A DNA stretch of 41,765 bases from positions 1 to 41,765 of the forward strand of contig JANJTN010000083.1 of assembly GCA_024711065.1 (NCBI GenBank), given 5' to 3'. Position 1 is the first letter of the stretch, and every line of letters begins with the position of its first letter. A program made the translations under genes and the position numbers. The DNA comes from a bacterium (GTDB lineage: Bacteria; Bacteroidota; Ignavibacteria; Kapaibacteriales; Kapaibacteriaceae). Below, piece by piece: positions 24,024 through 31,678 of the stretch. The notes below the pieces were generated by a model. That model searched no databases and was not told the DNA's origin. It was given only the letters and a program-made list of their open reading frames with translations.

Positions 24024-25481
24024 TCAACGCCCCAGGGCGTGACGCAGCGACAAGGTTCCGACCGTACCGAAGCCCATCAGGAACATCAACTGGAACGGGA
24101 TCGCGGCGATCTCGAGGTAGCTGATGGACGTAGCGATGCCAACAAGGAAGTAGACGGCCAGCGCTAGTTCGACCAGCACGATCCAACCGATGCGCTTCTG
24201 CACATACCGCTTCTGCTTCCAGTCGTCGTTGGCCTGTTCGATACGGTACTTCGGCGTACGCTTGAACTCCGTTTTCTTGCCGATGATGGCCTCGAACACC
24301 GCCTTGGTATTATTCACCGCCAGACCCATCGAACCAGCCATGAAGACCGGGAAGAGCAGGAGTCGGCGATGCCAGTCCAGGTGGATGGCGCGTTGAGCGT
24401 ACAGGTAGAACAGGAACGTGGAGATGCTGGCCAGCACGAACACGCTCATCAGGCTGAAGTAGGTATCAAAGCCGCCCACCTCGTTCTTGATGATCACCAG
24501 TGGCACGTTCAGGAACGCCACCAGAATGATGAACGGGAACACGATGTTGCTGGTGAGGTGAACCGTGGACTCCAGCTTGGTCTTCAGGGGCAGATGACTC
24601 TTCCACACCTTGGGCAGCAGCTTCTTGGCCGTCTCCACAGCCCCTTTCGTCCAACGGAATTGCTGGGTCTTGAGCGAGTTGATGTCTGCCGGAAGTTCTG
24701 CCGGCGACGTCACGTCGTTCAAGAACACGAAACGCCATCCGTTGAGCTGGGCGCGATAGGACAGGTCGAGATCTTCAGCCAGCGTATCGGCATGCCAGTT
24801 GCCCGCGTCTTCGATGGTGGACTTGCGCCACACGCCGGCCGTGCCATTGAAGTTGATGAAGAATCCGGCGCGATGGCGGATCTGTTGTTCCACCACGAAG
24901 TGGCCATCGAGTGCCAGTGCCTGAGCACGGGTCAGGAAGGAGTACTCTTCGTTCAGGTGCTCCCAACGGGTCTGCACCATACCGACCTTGGCGTCCGTGA
25001 AGTACGGTACGGTCTTCTTGAGGAATTCCTTCTTGGGCACAAAGTCGGCGTCGAAGATGGCAATGAACTCCCCACGTGCCACTTCCAGACCTTCTTTTAG
25101 CGCTCCGGCTTTGAAGCCCGTGCGGATGGTGCGGTGGATGTGCTTGATGTCGAAGCCCTTCTCCGAATACTCGGCTACCAGGCGCTGGGCCAACTCTACC
25201 GTTTCATCGGTGGAGTCGTCGAGCAGCTGGATCTCCAGGCGGTCCTTGGGATAATCGATGTCACACACGGCCTTTACCAGGCGATCCACCACGTACAGCT
25301 CGTTGTAGAACGGCAGCTGCACGGTTACCACCGGCAGGTCATCGTCGTGCAGATCCGCAGCCGGCACGTGGGCGATCTTCTGGGTCTTATGCCAGTAGTA
25401 GATCATCACCAGGCCGTGCAGACCAAACCCGAAGAGCACGCACAACGCAAGGAAGTACGTAATGAGAAGCACATTCTCCAT
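24024..25481 (-). CDS. cellulose-synthase-like GT2 membrane glycosyltransferase
   Basis: A 485-residue processive-type glycosyltransferase. One N-terminal helix (about 5-30) precedes a cytosolic GT2 domain with all four catalytic signatures: DDS (88-90), DAD (144-146), AEDLD (235-239) and QQFRW (273-277). Four or more C-terminal helices (about 310-470) form the translocation pore. There is no PilZ domain, so it is not a c-di-GMP-regulated BcsA. This short form resembles the uncharacterised cellulose-synthase-like enzymes common in Bacteroidota. It is flanked by an LptE-like gene upstream and GT87 downstream on the same strand, suggesting a common surface glycan or glycolipid. Confidence 0.88.
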   Translation of the reverse strand: MENVLLITYFLALCVLFGFGLHGLVMIYYWHKTQKIAHVPAADLHDDDLPVVTVQLPFYNELYVVDRLVKAVCDIDYPKDRLEIQLLDDSTDETVELAQRLVAEYSEKGFDIKHIHRTIRTGFKAGALKEGLEVARGEFIAIFDADFVPKKEFLKKTVPYFTDAKVGMVQTRWEHLNEEYSFLTRAQALALDGHFVVEQQIRHRAGFFINFNGTAGVWRKSTIEDAGNWHADTLAEDLDLSYRAQLNGWRFVFLNDVTSPAELPADINSLKTQQFRWTKGAVETAKKLLPKVWKSHLPLKTKLESTVHLTSNIVFPFIILVAFLNVPLVIIKNEVGGFDTYFSLMSVFVLASISTFLFYLYAQRAIHLDWHRRLLLFPVFMAGSMGLAVNNTKAVFEAIIGKKTEFKRTPKYRIEQANDDWKQKRYVQKRIGWIVLVELALAVYFLVGIATSISYLEIAAIPFQLMFLMGFGTVGTLSLRHALGR

Positions 25482-25533
25482 GTGGCGTCGATCCCCCCAG
25501 AAGGACGTTAACGATCAAACGGTGATGCGCTGA

Positions 25534-26064
25534 CTACCAGTCCGACACAACGGCAAGCAGGACGTCGTCCACGATGCGGTTGATGGCCTCTCGAGCGGCT
25601 CGCTGTCGGTCCTCCGTTGCATCGGCAACATCGTAGACATCGAAGTTCTCGAACGTCCTCTTCCACACCACCCTGCTCTTGACCGCGTCGACGTATTCGA
25701 CCTCGACCGCAACGACCATGCGTCGTTGGTTCTCGAGATCGCCCGACTGGACGTTGATGATCTGATCCTGTATGCGAACCAGCACAGGGGTCAGACGCGC
25801 GTCGCCATCGTTGTCAACTAGTTGCAGCGAGTTATCGCTTCGGAATCGGGTCAACAGTGTCTCGGTACAGTACTCGCGAAGCGAGGCATCCCCGAATCCG
25901 CTGTTGTCGGTCACGGAGGCGATCGAGATCGTTGTCAGGTGATCCGGTACAGACCCCCCGCGGAACGAGTAACAACCACCCATGGCCACCGACGCCAAGG
26001 CGATGAACAAACATATCGGGAGGACGTTGTGGACTCTATGAAGGATCAATGAAAAGACATTCAT
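25534..26064 (-). CDS. LptE-like lipopolysaccharide-assembly lipoprotein
   Basis: A 176-residue lipoprotein with lipobox MGGC (Cys31). YSFRGGSVPDHLTTISIASVTDNS matches the LptE pattern of Bacteroidota and Chlorobiota; it is followed by a YCTETLLTRFRSDNSLQLV helix-strand unit and AARE.INRIVDDVL at the end. LptE plugs the LptD barrel and helps place LPS in the outer membrane. The ATG overlaps the TGA of the upstream MBL-fold gene (ATGA), so the two are translationally coupled. It lies 52 bp upstream of the GT2 gene, in keeping with an envelope cluster. No lptD is in the window. Confidence 0.82.
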   Translation of the reverse strand: MNVFSLILHRVHNVLPICLFIALASVAMGGCYSFRGGSVPDHLTTISIASVTDNSGFGDASLREYCTETLLTRFRSDNSLQLVDNDGDARLTPVLVRIQDQIINVQSGDLENQRRMVVAVEVEYVDAVKSRVVWKRTFENFDVYDVADATEDRQRAAREAINRIVDDVLLAVVSDW

Positions 26065-26705
26065 TCGGCGCTCTCTCCCACGAAAGGGTTATGGCGGCGC
26101 TCGTCGCCGATGGTGGTTCTCGGGCCGTGGCCGGGGTAGACCAGATAGTCGTCCGGCAGCGCATACAGCCGGGTCCGGATGGACTCGATCAGTTGATCCA
26201 TGTCTCCTCCGGGGAGATCGGTGCGCCCAACCGAGCCGCGGAACAGGGTATCGCCAACGAACACCTGACGGTGCTCGTGATCCACGAAACAGATACCGCC
26301 TTCGGTATGGCCAGGCGTATGCAGGACTTCGAGGTTGATCTCCAGGGCGCGCAGGGTTTGGCCCCCTTCCAGAAAGCGGTCGGCAACCACCGGTTCGATC
26401 GTAAAGGGCAGAGGCCATACGGTGTGGCGCATCGGATCGATCAGCCGATAGGCGTCCAGGGCATGCACGGATACAGACGCTCCGGTAGCCCGCACGATGT
26501 CTGCACAATCCGCCGTGTGATCCCAGTGGGTGTGCGTGAGCAGGACCTGGGTGATGGCACAGTCCCTCGATCGAGCGCCCAGGAGCAGTCGCTCGGCCGA
26601 GTCGGGGGGTGTGTCGATCACCACAGCCTCACGGGTACGGGGGTTGGACAGCACATAGGCGTTGGTGGCCACAGGCCCGCATTCGTAGACGTCAACCAGG
26701 ATCAT
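26061..26705 (-). CDS. glyoxalase-II-like metallo-beta-lactamase-fold hydrolase
   Basis: A 214-residue MBL-fold enzyme with a complete binuclear metal site: THTHWDH (His58, His60, Asp62, His63), TPGHT (His133), GDTLF (Asp152) and PGHG (His193). Such proteins hydrolyse thioesters such as S-lactoylglutathione, but many have other substrates. The ATG at 26705 gives the usual N terminus (VYECGPVATNAYVL). It is the first gene of the minus-strand LptE/glycosyltransferase cluster and divergent from nuoA, whose start is 68 bp away. Confidence 0.9.
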   Translation of the reverse strand: MILVDVYECGPVATNAYVLSNPRTREAVVIDTPPDSAERLLLGARSRDCAITQVLLTHTHWDHTADCADIVRATGASVSVHALDAYRLIDPMRHTVWPLPFTIEPVVADRFLEGGQTLRALEINLEVLHTPGHTEGGICFVDHEHRQVFVGDTLFRGSVGRTDLPGGDMDQLIESIRTRLYALPDDYLVYPGHGPRTTIGDERRHNPFVGESAE

Positions 26706-26739
26706 GTGCGAAGATACCTCTGGCTACCAGTCTGTTTTC

Positions 26740-26747
26740 TATTTTCG
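26740..26747 (+). promoter_or_regulatory. candidate -7 box (TATTTTCG) for the nuoA operon
   Basis: One mismatch from TAnnTTTG, 26 bp before the nuoA ATG. The same TATTTTCG variant occurs upstream of the thiolase gene. No clear -33 element. Confidence 0.35.
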
Positions 26748-26773
26748 CAGACATCACTCTGGATGCAGACACC

Positions 26774-27130
26774 ATGCTGGACACCTATCTCCCGCTCATG
26801 ATCATGATCCTCGTTGGGGTCATCTTCGGCGTGAGCAACATCTTCCTGGCAGAGTGGCTCGGTCCGCGCCGAACCACCAAGGCCAAGCTCTCGACCTACG
26901 AATCCGGGATGGAGCCGGTGAAATCGGCCCGTGAACGCTTCACGGTCAAGTTCTACCTGGTGGCCATGATGTTCATCCTCTTCGACATCGAAGTGGTGTT
27001 CATGTATCCGTGGGCAGTGCAGTTCAAGGAACTGGGCATGTACGGATTCGTGGCGATGATCCTGTTCATGGTACTGCTCTTCAGCGGTTATCTCTACGTG
27101 CTCAAGAAAGGGGCTCTCAAATGGGATTGA
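26774..27130 (+). CDS. nuoA: NADH-quinone oxidoreductase subunit A
   Basis: A 118-residue membrane subunit of complex I. Three helices (about 5-27, 58-78, 85-108) and the conserved loop [11 protein letters not shown] and [27 protein letters not shown] are diagnostic. The ATG at 26774 matches the family N terminus; the frame is open upstream but has no similarity there. The stop overlaps the first codons of nuoB by 10 bp. Confidence 0.95.
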   Translation: MLDTYLPLMIMILVGVIFGVSNIFLAEWLGPRRTTKAKLSTYESGMEPVKSARERFTVKFYLVAMMFILFDIEVVFMYPWAVQFKELGMYGFVAMILFMVLLFSGYLYVLKKGALKWD

Positions 27131-27648
27131 ACGACCAATTGCAGCGTGACGGCTTTGTGACCACCACCGTCGAGTCGCTGATCACGTGGGCGCAACGCAA
27201 TTCGCTGTGGCCGATGCCGATGGGCATCAGCTGCTGCGCCATCGAGATGATGGCCTTTGGTGGACCGCGTTCGGACGCCGCACGGTTCGGTAGCGAGCGC
27301 TTCTCGTTCTCTCCTCGCCAGGCCGACCTGATGATCGTGGCCGGAACGGTGACGTACAAGATGTCGTGGGTGGTCAAGAAGATCTGGGATCAAATGCCCG
27401 ATCCCAAGTGGTGCATCGCCATGGGCGTGTGTACATCCACCGGGGGCATGTTCCGTTCCTATCCTGTGGTGCAGGGCATTGATCAGTTCCTGCCGGTGGA
27501 CGCCTATATCTCCGGCTGCCCGCCGCGTCCGGAAGCGCTGATCAAGGCGCTGATGACGATCCAGGAGCAGGTAAAGGAATCCCGTCCCACCCTGGCCAAC
27601 TTTGGCAAGGAGACGCCCCGCAAAGAACCACTGATCGTAACGCCGTGA
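27121..27648 (+). CDS. nuoB: NADH-quinone oxidoreductase subunit B
   Basis: A 175-residue cytosolic subunit carrying cluster N2, the last Fe-S centre before quinone. The four ligands are present: the Cys38-Cys39 pair in [11 protein letters not shown], Cys104 in GVCTSTGGM and Cys133 in SGCPPRPE. The rest follows the family closely ([23 protein letters not shown] in pieces). nuoC, D, E and so on do not follow; instead the stop overlaps the GTG of anmK by 4 bp. Confidence 0.97.
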   Translation: MGLNDQLQRDGFVTTTVESLITWAQRNSLWPMPMGISCCAIEMMAFGGPRSDAARFGSERFSFSPRQADLMIVAGTVTYKMSWVVKKIWDQMPDPKWCIAMGVCTSTGGMFRSYPVVQGIDQFLPVDAYISGCPPRPEALIKALMTIQEQVKESRPTLANFGKETPRKEPLIVTP

Positions 27649-28760
27649 TCGTTGCCGGCATCATGACCGGCACATCGCTCGATGCGATCGATGTAGCCCT
27701 CTGTGAGATCCAACCGAAGGGTGACCGTCAAACGGTCACCCTTCGCTCGTTCTCATCAGCCCCCTACCCCCCTGAACTTGCCTACCTGATCCGACGCGCG
27801 CTGGACGGTGCGGCATCGATGGAAGACCTGTCGGATCTGCCCTTCCTGTTGGCCCGTGCCTATGCCGAGGCCTGGCGAGCGGTTGATCCGAATGGTACCG
27901 CCGAAGCGATCAGTGTACATGGGCAAACCCTGTGGCACCATCCGCCGGAGTCCACCTGGCAAGCTGTGTCCGGACCCGCCCTGGCAGCACTCACAGAGCG
28001 CACGGTGATCCACGATTTCCGCTCCGCCGATGTGGCGCTGGGTGGTCAGGGGGCTCCGCTGGTGCCGCTCTTCGACCACGCCATGCTGGGGTCGGCTACC
28101 GAAGACTGCGTGGCCGTGAACATCGGAGGCATGGCGAACGTGACTCTGCTGCCGGCCGGCGGATCGATCGACCTGCTCCAGGCCTTTGATACCGGACCCG
28201 GCAACGTGCTGATCAATGCGATCTGTGAACGCACCTTCGGCAAGCGCTTCGATGCGAAAGGGGCTCTGGCACGCGCCGGCAATGTGATCCCGCAGGCCCT
28301 CGAGGAATTACAGACGCATCCGTTCTTTGCGCAAGAGCCGCCAAAGAGCACCGGACGCGAGGTGTTCAACGAAGTGCTGGTAGACCACTTATACCGCCGA
28401 TACGCCCATCCGTCCATACCGTCCGAAGACCTGGTGTCGACCCTTACCGAGCTCACGGCCTGGTCCATTGCCGACCACATCCACCGGTATCAGCCATCCA
28501 CCTCCGGCGTGTTCGTGGGCGGCGGCGGCGTGCACAACCACTTTCTGATGGAGCGACTGGCCCACTACCTGCCGGACGCCGTGGTACGAAGCTGCGCTGA
28601 TGTCGGCATCGACCCAGACGCCAAGGAAGCCATGTGCTTTGCCTGGCTTGGATGGCGCACACAGCAGGGTCTGGTGGGTAATGTTCCCAGCGTTACGGGA
28701 GCCCGGTCGGCCGTGGTCCTGGGCAGCGTCTGCCGCACCGCCGGCACCGACGGTGGCTGA
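27645..28760 (+). CDS. anmK: anhydro-N-acetylmuramic acid kinase
   Basis: A 371-residue cytosolic sugar kinase that opens and phosphorylates 1,6-anhydroMurNAc to MurNAc-6-phosphate during peptidoglycan recycling. Motifs: [15 protein letters not shown] at the N terminus, [53 protein letters not shown] and [15 protein letters not shown], in the expected order and length. The start is GTG at 27645, overlapping the nuoB TGA (GTGA). Its C terminus overlaps the next gene by 8 bp. The pairing with complex I genes is unusual. Confidence 0.95.
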   Translation: MIVAGIMTGTSLDAIDVALCEIQPKGDRQTVTLRSFSSAPYPPELAYLIRRALDGAASMEDLSDLPFLLARAYAEAWRAVDPNGTAEAISVHGQTLWHHPPESTWQAVSGPALAALTERTVIHDFRSADVALGGQGAPLVPLFDHAMLGSATEDCVAVNIGGMANVTLLPAGGSIDLLQAFDTGPGNVLINAICERTFGKRFDAKGALARAGNVIPQALEELQTHPFFAQEPPKSTGREVFNEVLVDHLYRRYAHPSIPSEDLVSTLTELTAWSIADHIHRYQPSTSGVFVGGGGVHNHFLMERLAHYLPDAVVRSCADVGIDPDAKEAMCFAWLGWRTQQGLVGNVPSVTGARSAVVLGSVCRTAGTDGG

Positions 28761-30360
28761 TCGTCGGTCATCGGCTCTCGTCCACGCCGTGGCCGTGACC
28801 CTCGCGGCAACCACCCTGCGTGTGCTGGCTACCGGACGCGTGGCCATGTTCGGCATCGATGATGCCAACATCTACTTCACCTACGTCAAGCACGCACTGC
28901 TAGGCTACGGGATCGCCTTTGCTCCGGATGGTGCCCCGGTAGAGGGTTTCACCTCGTTGGCCTGGTGGGCGTTACTCACTGGCTTGCAGGCCGTTTCGCC
29001 ATTCGACCTGGACGTGACCAGCCTGATCCTGTCCACCACGGTCATGGTGGCGTTGCTCACGCTGGTCCATCGCACGGTGTCGCGCACGGACCCATCCCTT
29101 GCGCTACCCGTGATCCTGGTGATCGCCGCCATGCCGGGCATGGTGGACTGGCTGTGTCTGTCGCGAATGGAAACGGGGTTATGGACACTAGCCGTACTCG
29201 GAGCAACGGTCTCCGTTACGCTTACGACACCACTCCGCACGACCTCGGCCATCGCCTGGCTTGCCATGCTCCCGTTGATCCGCCCAGAAGGGTATGTTCT
29301 GGCCCCGTTGCTGTCTCTGGTCGGAGGCTTACGGCTGGCATCGATGCAGGGGGCTCCGTGGAGCGTCCACACAGTGCTGCGTCGCACTTTCTCGCTCAGC
29401 GCCCTACCACTGTTGGTGATCGCCGCCGTGATCGTCTGGCGGTGGCACACGTTTGGCGTGCTGTTTCCAATGACCTACTACGCCAAGGTGAGCGCTAGTC
29501 TGTGGGACAACATGGCCGACGGGTGGACGTATCTCCTTCGCAGTCTCGCCTCCGGCGGATGGGTTCCCCTGCTCGCCCTTGGGGCATCCGCCCTGTGGCG
29601 GCGGCCGGCGGAAACACTGCGGTGGCCGCTGATGATCCTGGCTTGGCTCGTACTCCAGCCTGTCCTGAGTGGAGGCGACCACTTCAGCTACGGACGGTTT
29701 CTGGTGCCGGCCTGTCTGCTTAGCTGGTTGCTCCTGGCTCTGCATGCACCAACCATGCCTGTGATACCCGTCCGCCGCTGGGCTGTGGTAGGCGCACTCA
29801 TTGCCGTGCAGATGCTGGCCGTGACCACACCACCGTGGCGGAATGCTCTGCGACACGAGTATGCCATCGCCCGAGACGGGCGTGTGGAAGCCGCGCTGAT
29901 CGAGGCTGTCCATACAACAGGTCCACTACCGGTGTGGGGCGTAACGTCGGCCGGCGGAACATCGTACGCCTATAGCGGCACCTGCCTGGATCTCTTGGGT
30001 CTGAACAATCCCAGCATGGCGCTGGCCACGCCGTACAAACACGGAACGATACGCAACCATGCTTCGTTCTCTGCCGACGTGTTCTTCGATCAGTTGCCGG
30101 ATCTGCTGTGGGTCTTTGGTGCACCTTCGCACGAAGCCGCGGTCTCGCTGGCACACACCGAGTGGCGGCCCGATGGCGCACAACGGCGCATGCTTCGAGG
30201 TCTGATCGAGGATCCGCGCTTCAGCCAGCGCTATGCCTTTGGCAGGGTCAGCGGCAATGGTGCTGCGTATTACGGGATCGTGCGCCGGAGCTGGATGGAC
30301 TCCCTACCCGCAGGAAGCGTGCGTTTTGAGCCGCTGCAAACCCGTACCTTTGTGTTCTGA
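28753..30360 (+). CDS. GT-C membrane glycosyltransferase (AftB/ArnT-like)
   Basis: A 535-residue polytopic protein with about nine to eleven hydrophobic helices. The first periplasmic loop reads GIDDANIYFTYVKHALLGYG (Asp36-Asp37 being the catalytic acid pair) and is followed by APVEGFTSLAWWALL, as in arabinofuranosyltransferase AftB and related enzymes using polyprenyl-phosphate sugars. MTYYAKV near residue 240 is also usual. I chose the GTG at 28753, which overlaps anmK by 8 bp; the open frame upstream lies wholly inside anmK. A role in building a surface glycan is likely; the sugar is unknown. Confidence 0.75.
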   Translation: MADRRSSALVHAVAVTLAATTLRVLATGRVAMFGIDDANIYFTYVKHALLGYGIAFAPDGAPVEGFTSLAWWALLTGLQAVSPFDLDVTSLILSTTVMVALLTLVHRTVSRTDPSLALPVILVIAAMPGMVDWLCLSRMETGLWTLAVLGATVSVTLTTPLRTTSAIAWLAMLPLIRPEGYVLAPLLSLVGGLRLASMQGAPWSVHTVLRRTFSLSALPLLVIAAVIVWRWHTFGVLFPMTYYAKVSASLWDNMADGWTYLLRSLASGGWVPLLALGASALWRRPAETLRWPLMILAWLVLQPVLSGGDHFSYGRFLVPACLLSWLLLALHAPTMPVIPVRRWAVVGALIAVQMLAVTTPPWRNALRHEYAIARDGRVEAALIEAVHTTGPLPVWGVTSAGGTSYAYSGTCLDLLGLNNPSMALATPYKHGTIRNHASFSADVFFDQLPDLLWVFGAPSHEAAVSLAHTEWRPDGAQRRMLRGLIEDPRFSQRYAFGRVSGNGAAYYGIVRRSWMDSLPAGSVRFEPLQTRTFVF

Positions 30361-30396
30361 ATCAGCCAACCATCGTTATTACAAGGACTCAGCCCC

Positions 30397-31551
30397 ATGT
30401 TCTCGCTCGAACTCTCTGAAATGCACGAGATGATCCGTCAAACGGCTCGTGACTTTGCCCAGAACGATGTTGCGCCGAGCTCGGTGGAACGAGACAAGGA
30501 AGGCATCTTCCCCACCGAGATCGTGAAGAAGTTGGGTGAGCTGGGTTTCCTTGGCATGATGGTCGAACCCGAGTGGGGTGGCGCCGGTATGGACGCCCTG
30601 AGCTATGTGATCGCCATGGAAGAGATCTCCGCCGTGGATGCCTCCGTTGGTGTGGTGATGTCCGTGAACAACTCCCTGGTGAACTGGGGACTGCAGACGT
30701 ATGGCACCGACGCCCAGAAGGAACGTTGGCTCAAGCCCCTTGCCGCCGGCGAGATCCATGGCGCCTTTTGCTTGTCCGAACCGGAAGCCGGATCGGATGC
30801 CACGCAACAGCACACCACCGCTGAACGGGGTGAAGGGGGCTGGATCCTGAATGGCACCAAGAACTGGATCACCAACGGCACCACGGCCAGTACCTATCTG
30901 GTAATGGCACAGACCGATCGCGATCTGAAGCACAAAGGCATTACCTGCTTCATTATCCCGCGCGACACGCCGGGATTCGAGCCGGGACTCAAGGAAGACA
31001 AACTCGGGATCCGTTCCAGCGACACGTGCTCGATCGGTCTGACGAATGTGTTCGTGCCGGACGATCAGGTGCTGGGCCAGGTGGGACAGGGCTTCAAGAT
31101 CGCCATGGAGTCTCTTAACGGTGGACGTATCGGCATTGCCGCGCAGGCACTCGGCATTGCGAAGGGTGCGTTCGAGGCGGCTCTGCGGTACTCAACCGAA
31201 CGCACGGCGTTCGGCAAGCCGATCAGCAACCTGCAAGCCATTCAGATGAAGCTGGCCGATATGGCCACGCGCCTCGAAGCCGCCCGTATGCTGGTGTACC
31301 GCGCTGCCTGGATGAAGGATCAACATCAGAACTACATCAAGGCCGCTGCCCAGGCAAAGCTGATGGCTTCGCAAGCAGCCGTACACATCGCCCTCGAAGC
31401 CATTCAAGTACACGGCGGTTATGGCTACGTGCGCGAGTACCTGGTGGAGCGCTACCTGCGCGATGCCAAGATCACGGAGATCTACGAAGGCACCAGCGAG
31501 ATCCAGCACATTGTGATCGCCCGCGAGCTGCTGAAAGAGATCGGAGCGTGA
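30397..31551 (+). CDS. acyl-CoA dehydrogenase
   Basis: A 384-residue FAD flavoenzyme that introduces the alpha-beta double bond in acyl-CoA. Signatures: FCLSEPEAGSDA (FAD/substrate site), NWITNG, DKLGIRSSDTCSI, GGRIGIAAQALGIA, and IYEGTSEIQ with Glu364, the catalytic base position of short- and medium-chain enzymes. The length is standard. It is preceded by its own 36 bp gap after the GT-C gene and directly followed by the octamer repeat array. Butyryl-CoA-type substrate is a fair guess; thiolase lies 6 kb away on the other strand. Confidence 0.94.
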   Translation: MFSLELSEMHEMIRQTARDFAQNDVAPSSVERDKEGIFPTEIVKKLGELGFLGMMVEPEWGGAGMDALSYVIAMEEISAVDASVGVVMSVNNSLVNWGLQTYGTDAQKERWLKPLAAGEIHGAFCLSEPEAGSDATQQHTTAERGEGGWILNGTKNWITNGTTASTYLVMAQTDRDLKHKGITCFIIPRDTPGFEPGLKEDKLGIRSSDTCSIGLTNVFVPDDQVLGQVGQGFKIAMESLNGGRIGIAAQALGIAKGAFEAALRYSTERTAFGKPISNLQAIQMKLADMATRLEAARMLVYRAAWMKDQHQNYIKAAAQAKLMASQAAVHIALEAIQVHGGYGYVREYLVERYLRDAKITEIYEGTSEIQHIVIARELLKEIGA

Positions 31552-31556
31552 GAGAG

Positions 31557-31636
31557 TGCTTGAGTGCTTGAGTGCTTGAGCGCTTGAGCGCTTGAGGGCT
31601 TGAGCGCTTGAGTGCTTGAACGCTTGAACGTTTGAA
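31557..31636. repeat. octamer tandem array downstream of acyl-CoA dehydrogenase
   Basis: Ten consecutive 8 bp units of the form [T/C/G]GCTTGA[G/A] (the tenth is CGTTTGAA) begin 5 bp after the TGA at 31549-31551, and an eleventh decayed unit follows. Units drift from TGCTTGAG at the left to CGCTTGAA at the right, as expected for tandem expansion. The array lies between convergent genes and is followed by a hairpin. Confidence 0.92.
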
Positions 31637-31643
31637 GGTTCTG

Positions 31644-31672
31644 AGCCCTCTTTCGGTCGACGAAAGGGGGCT
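31644..31672. terminator. hairpin between convergent genes, possible bidirectional terminator
   Basis: AGCCCTCTTTCG (31644-31655) pairs with CGAAAGGGGGCT (31661-31672) over 12 bp with one G-T pair and a 5-base loop. The T content after it is weak (TTGTTCGTT), so termination is uncertain. The right arm contains a copy of the dispersed AAGGGGGCT motif. Confidence 0.55.
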
Positions 31673-31678
31673 TGTTCG

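Noticed and set aside
24024-25481. Bacterial cellulose synthase (bcsA)
   Set aside because: The catalytic core fits, but the protein is short, lacks a PilZ domain and has no bcsB, bcsC or bcsZ neighbour.
31557-31636. CRISPR-like array
   Set aside because: The 8 bp units are contiguous with no spacers and no cas genes are present.
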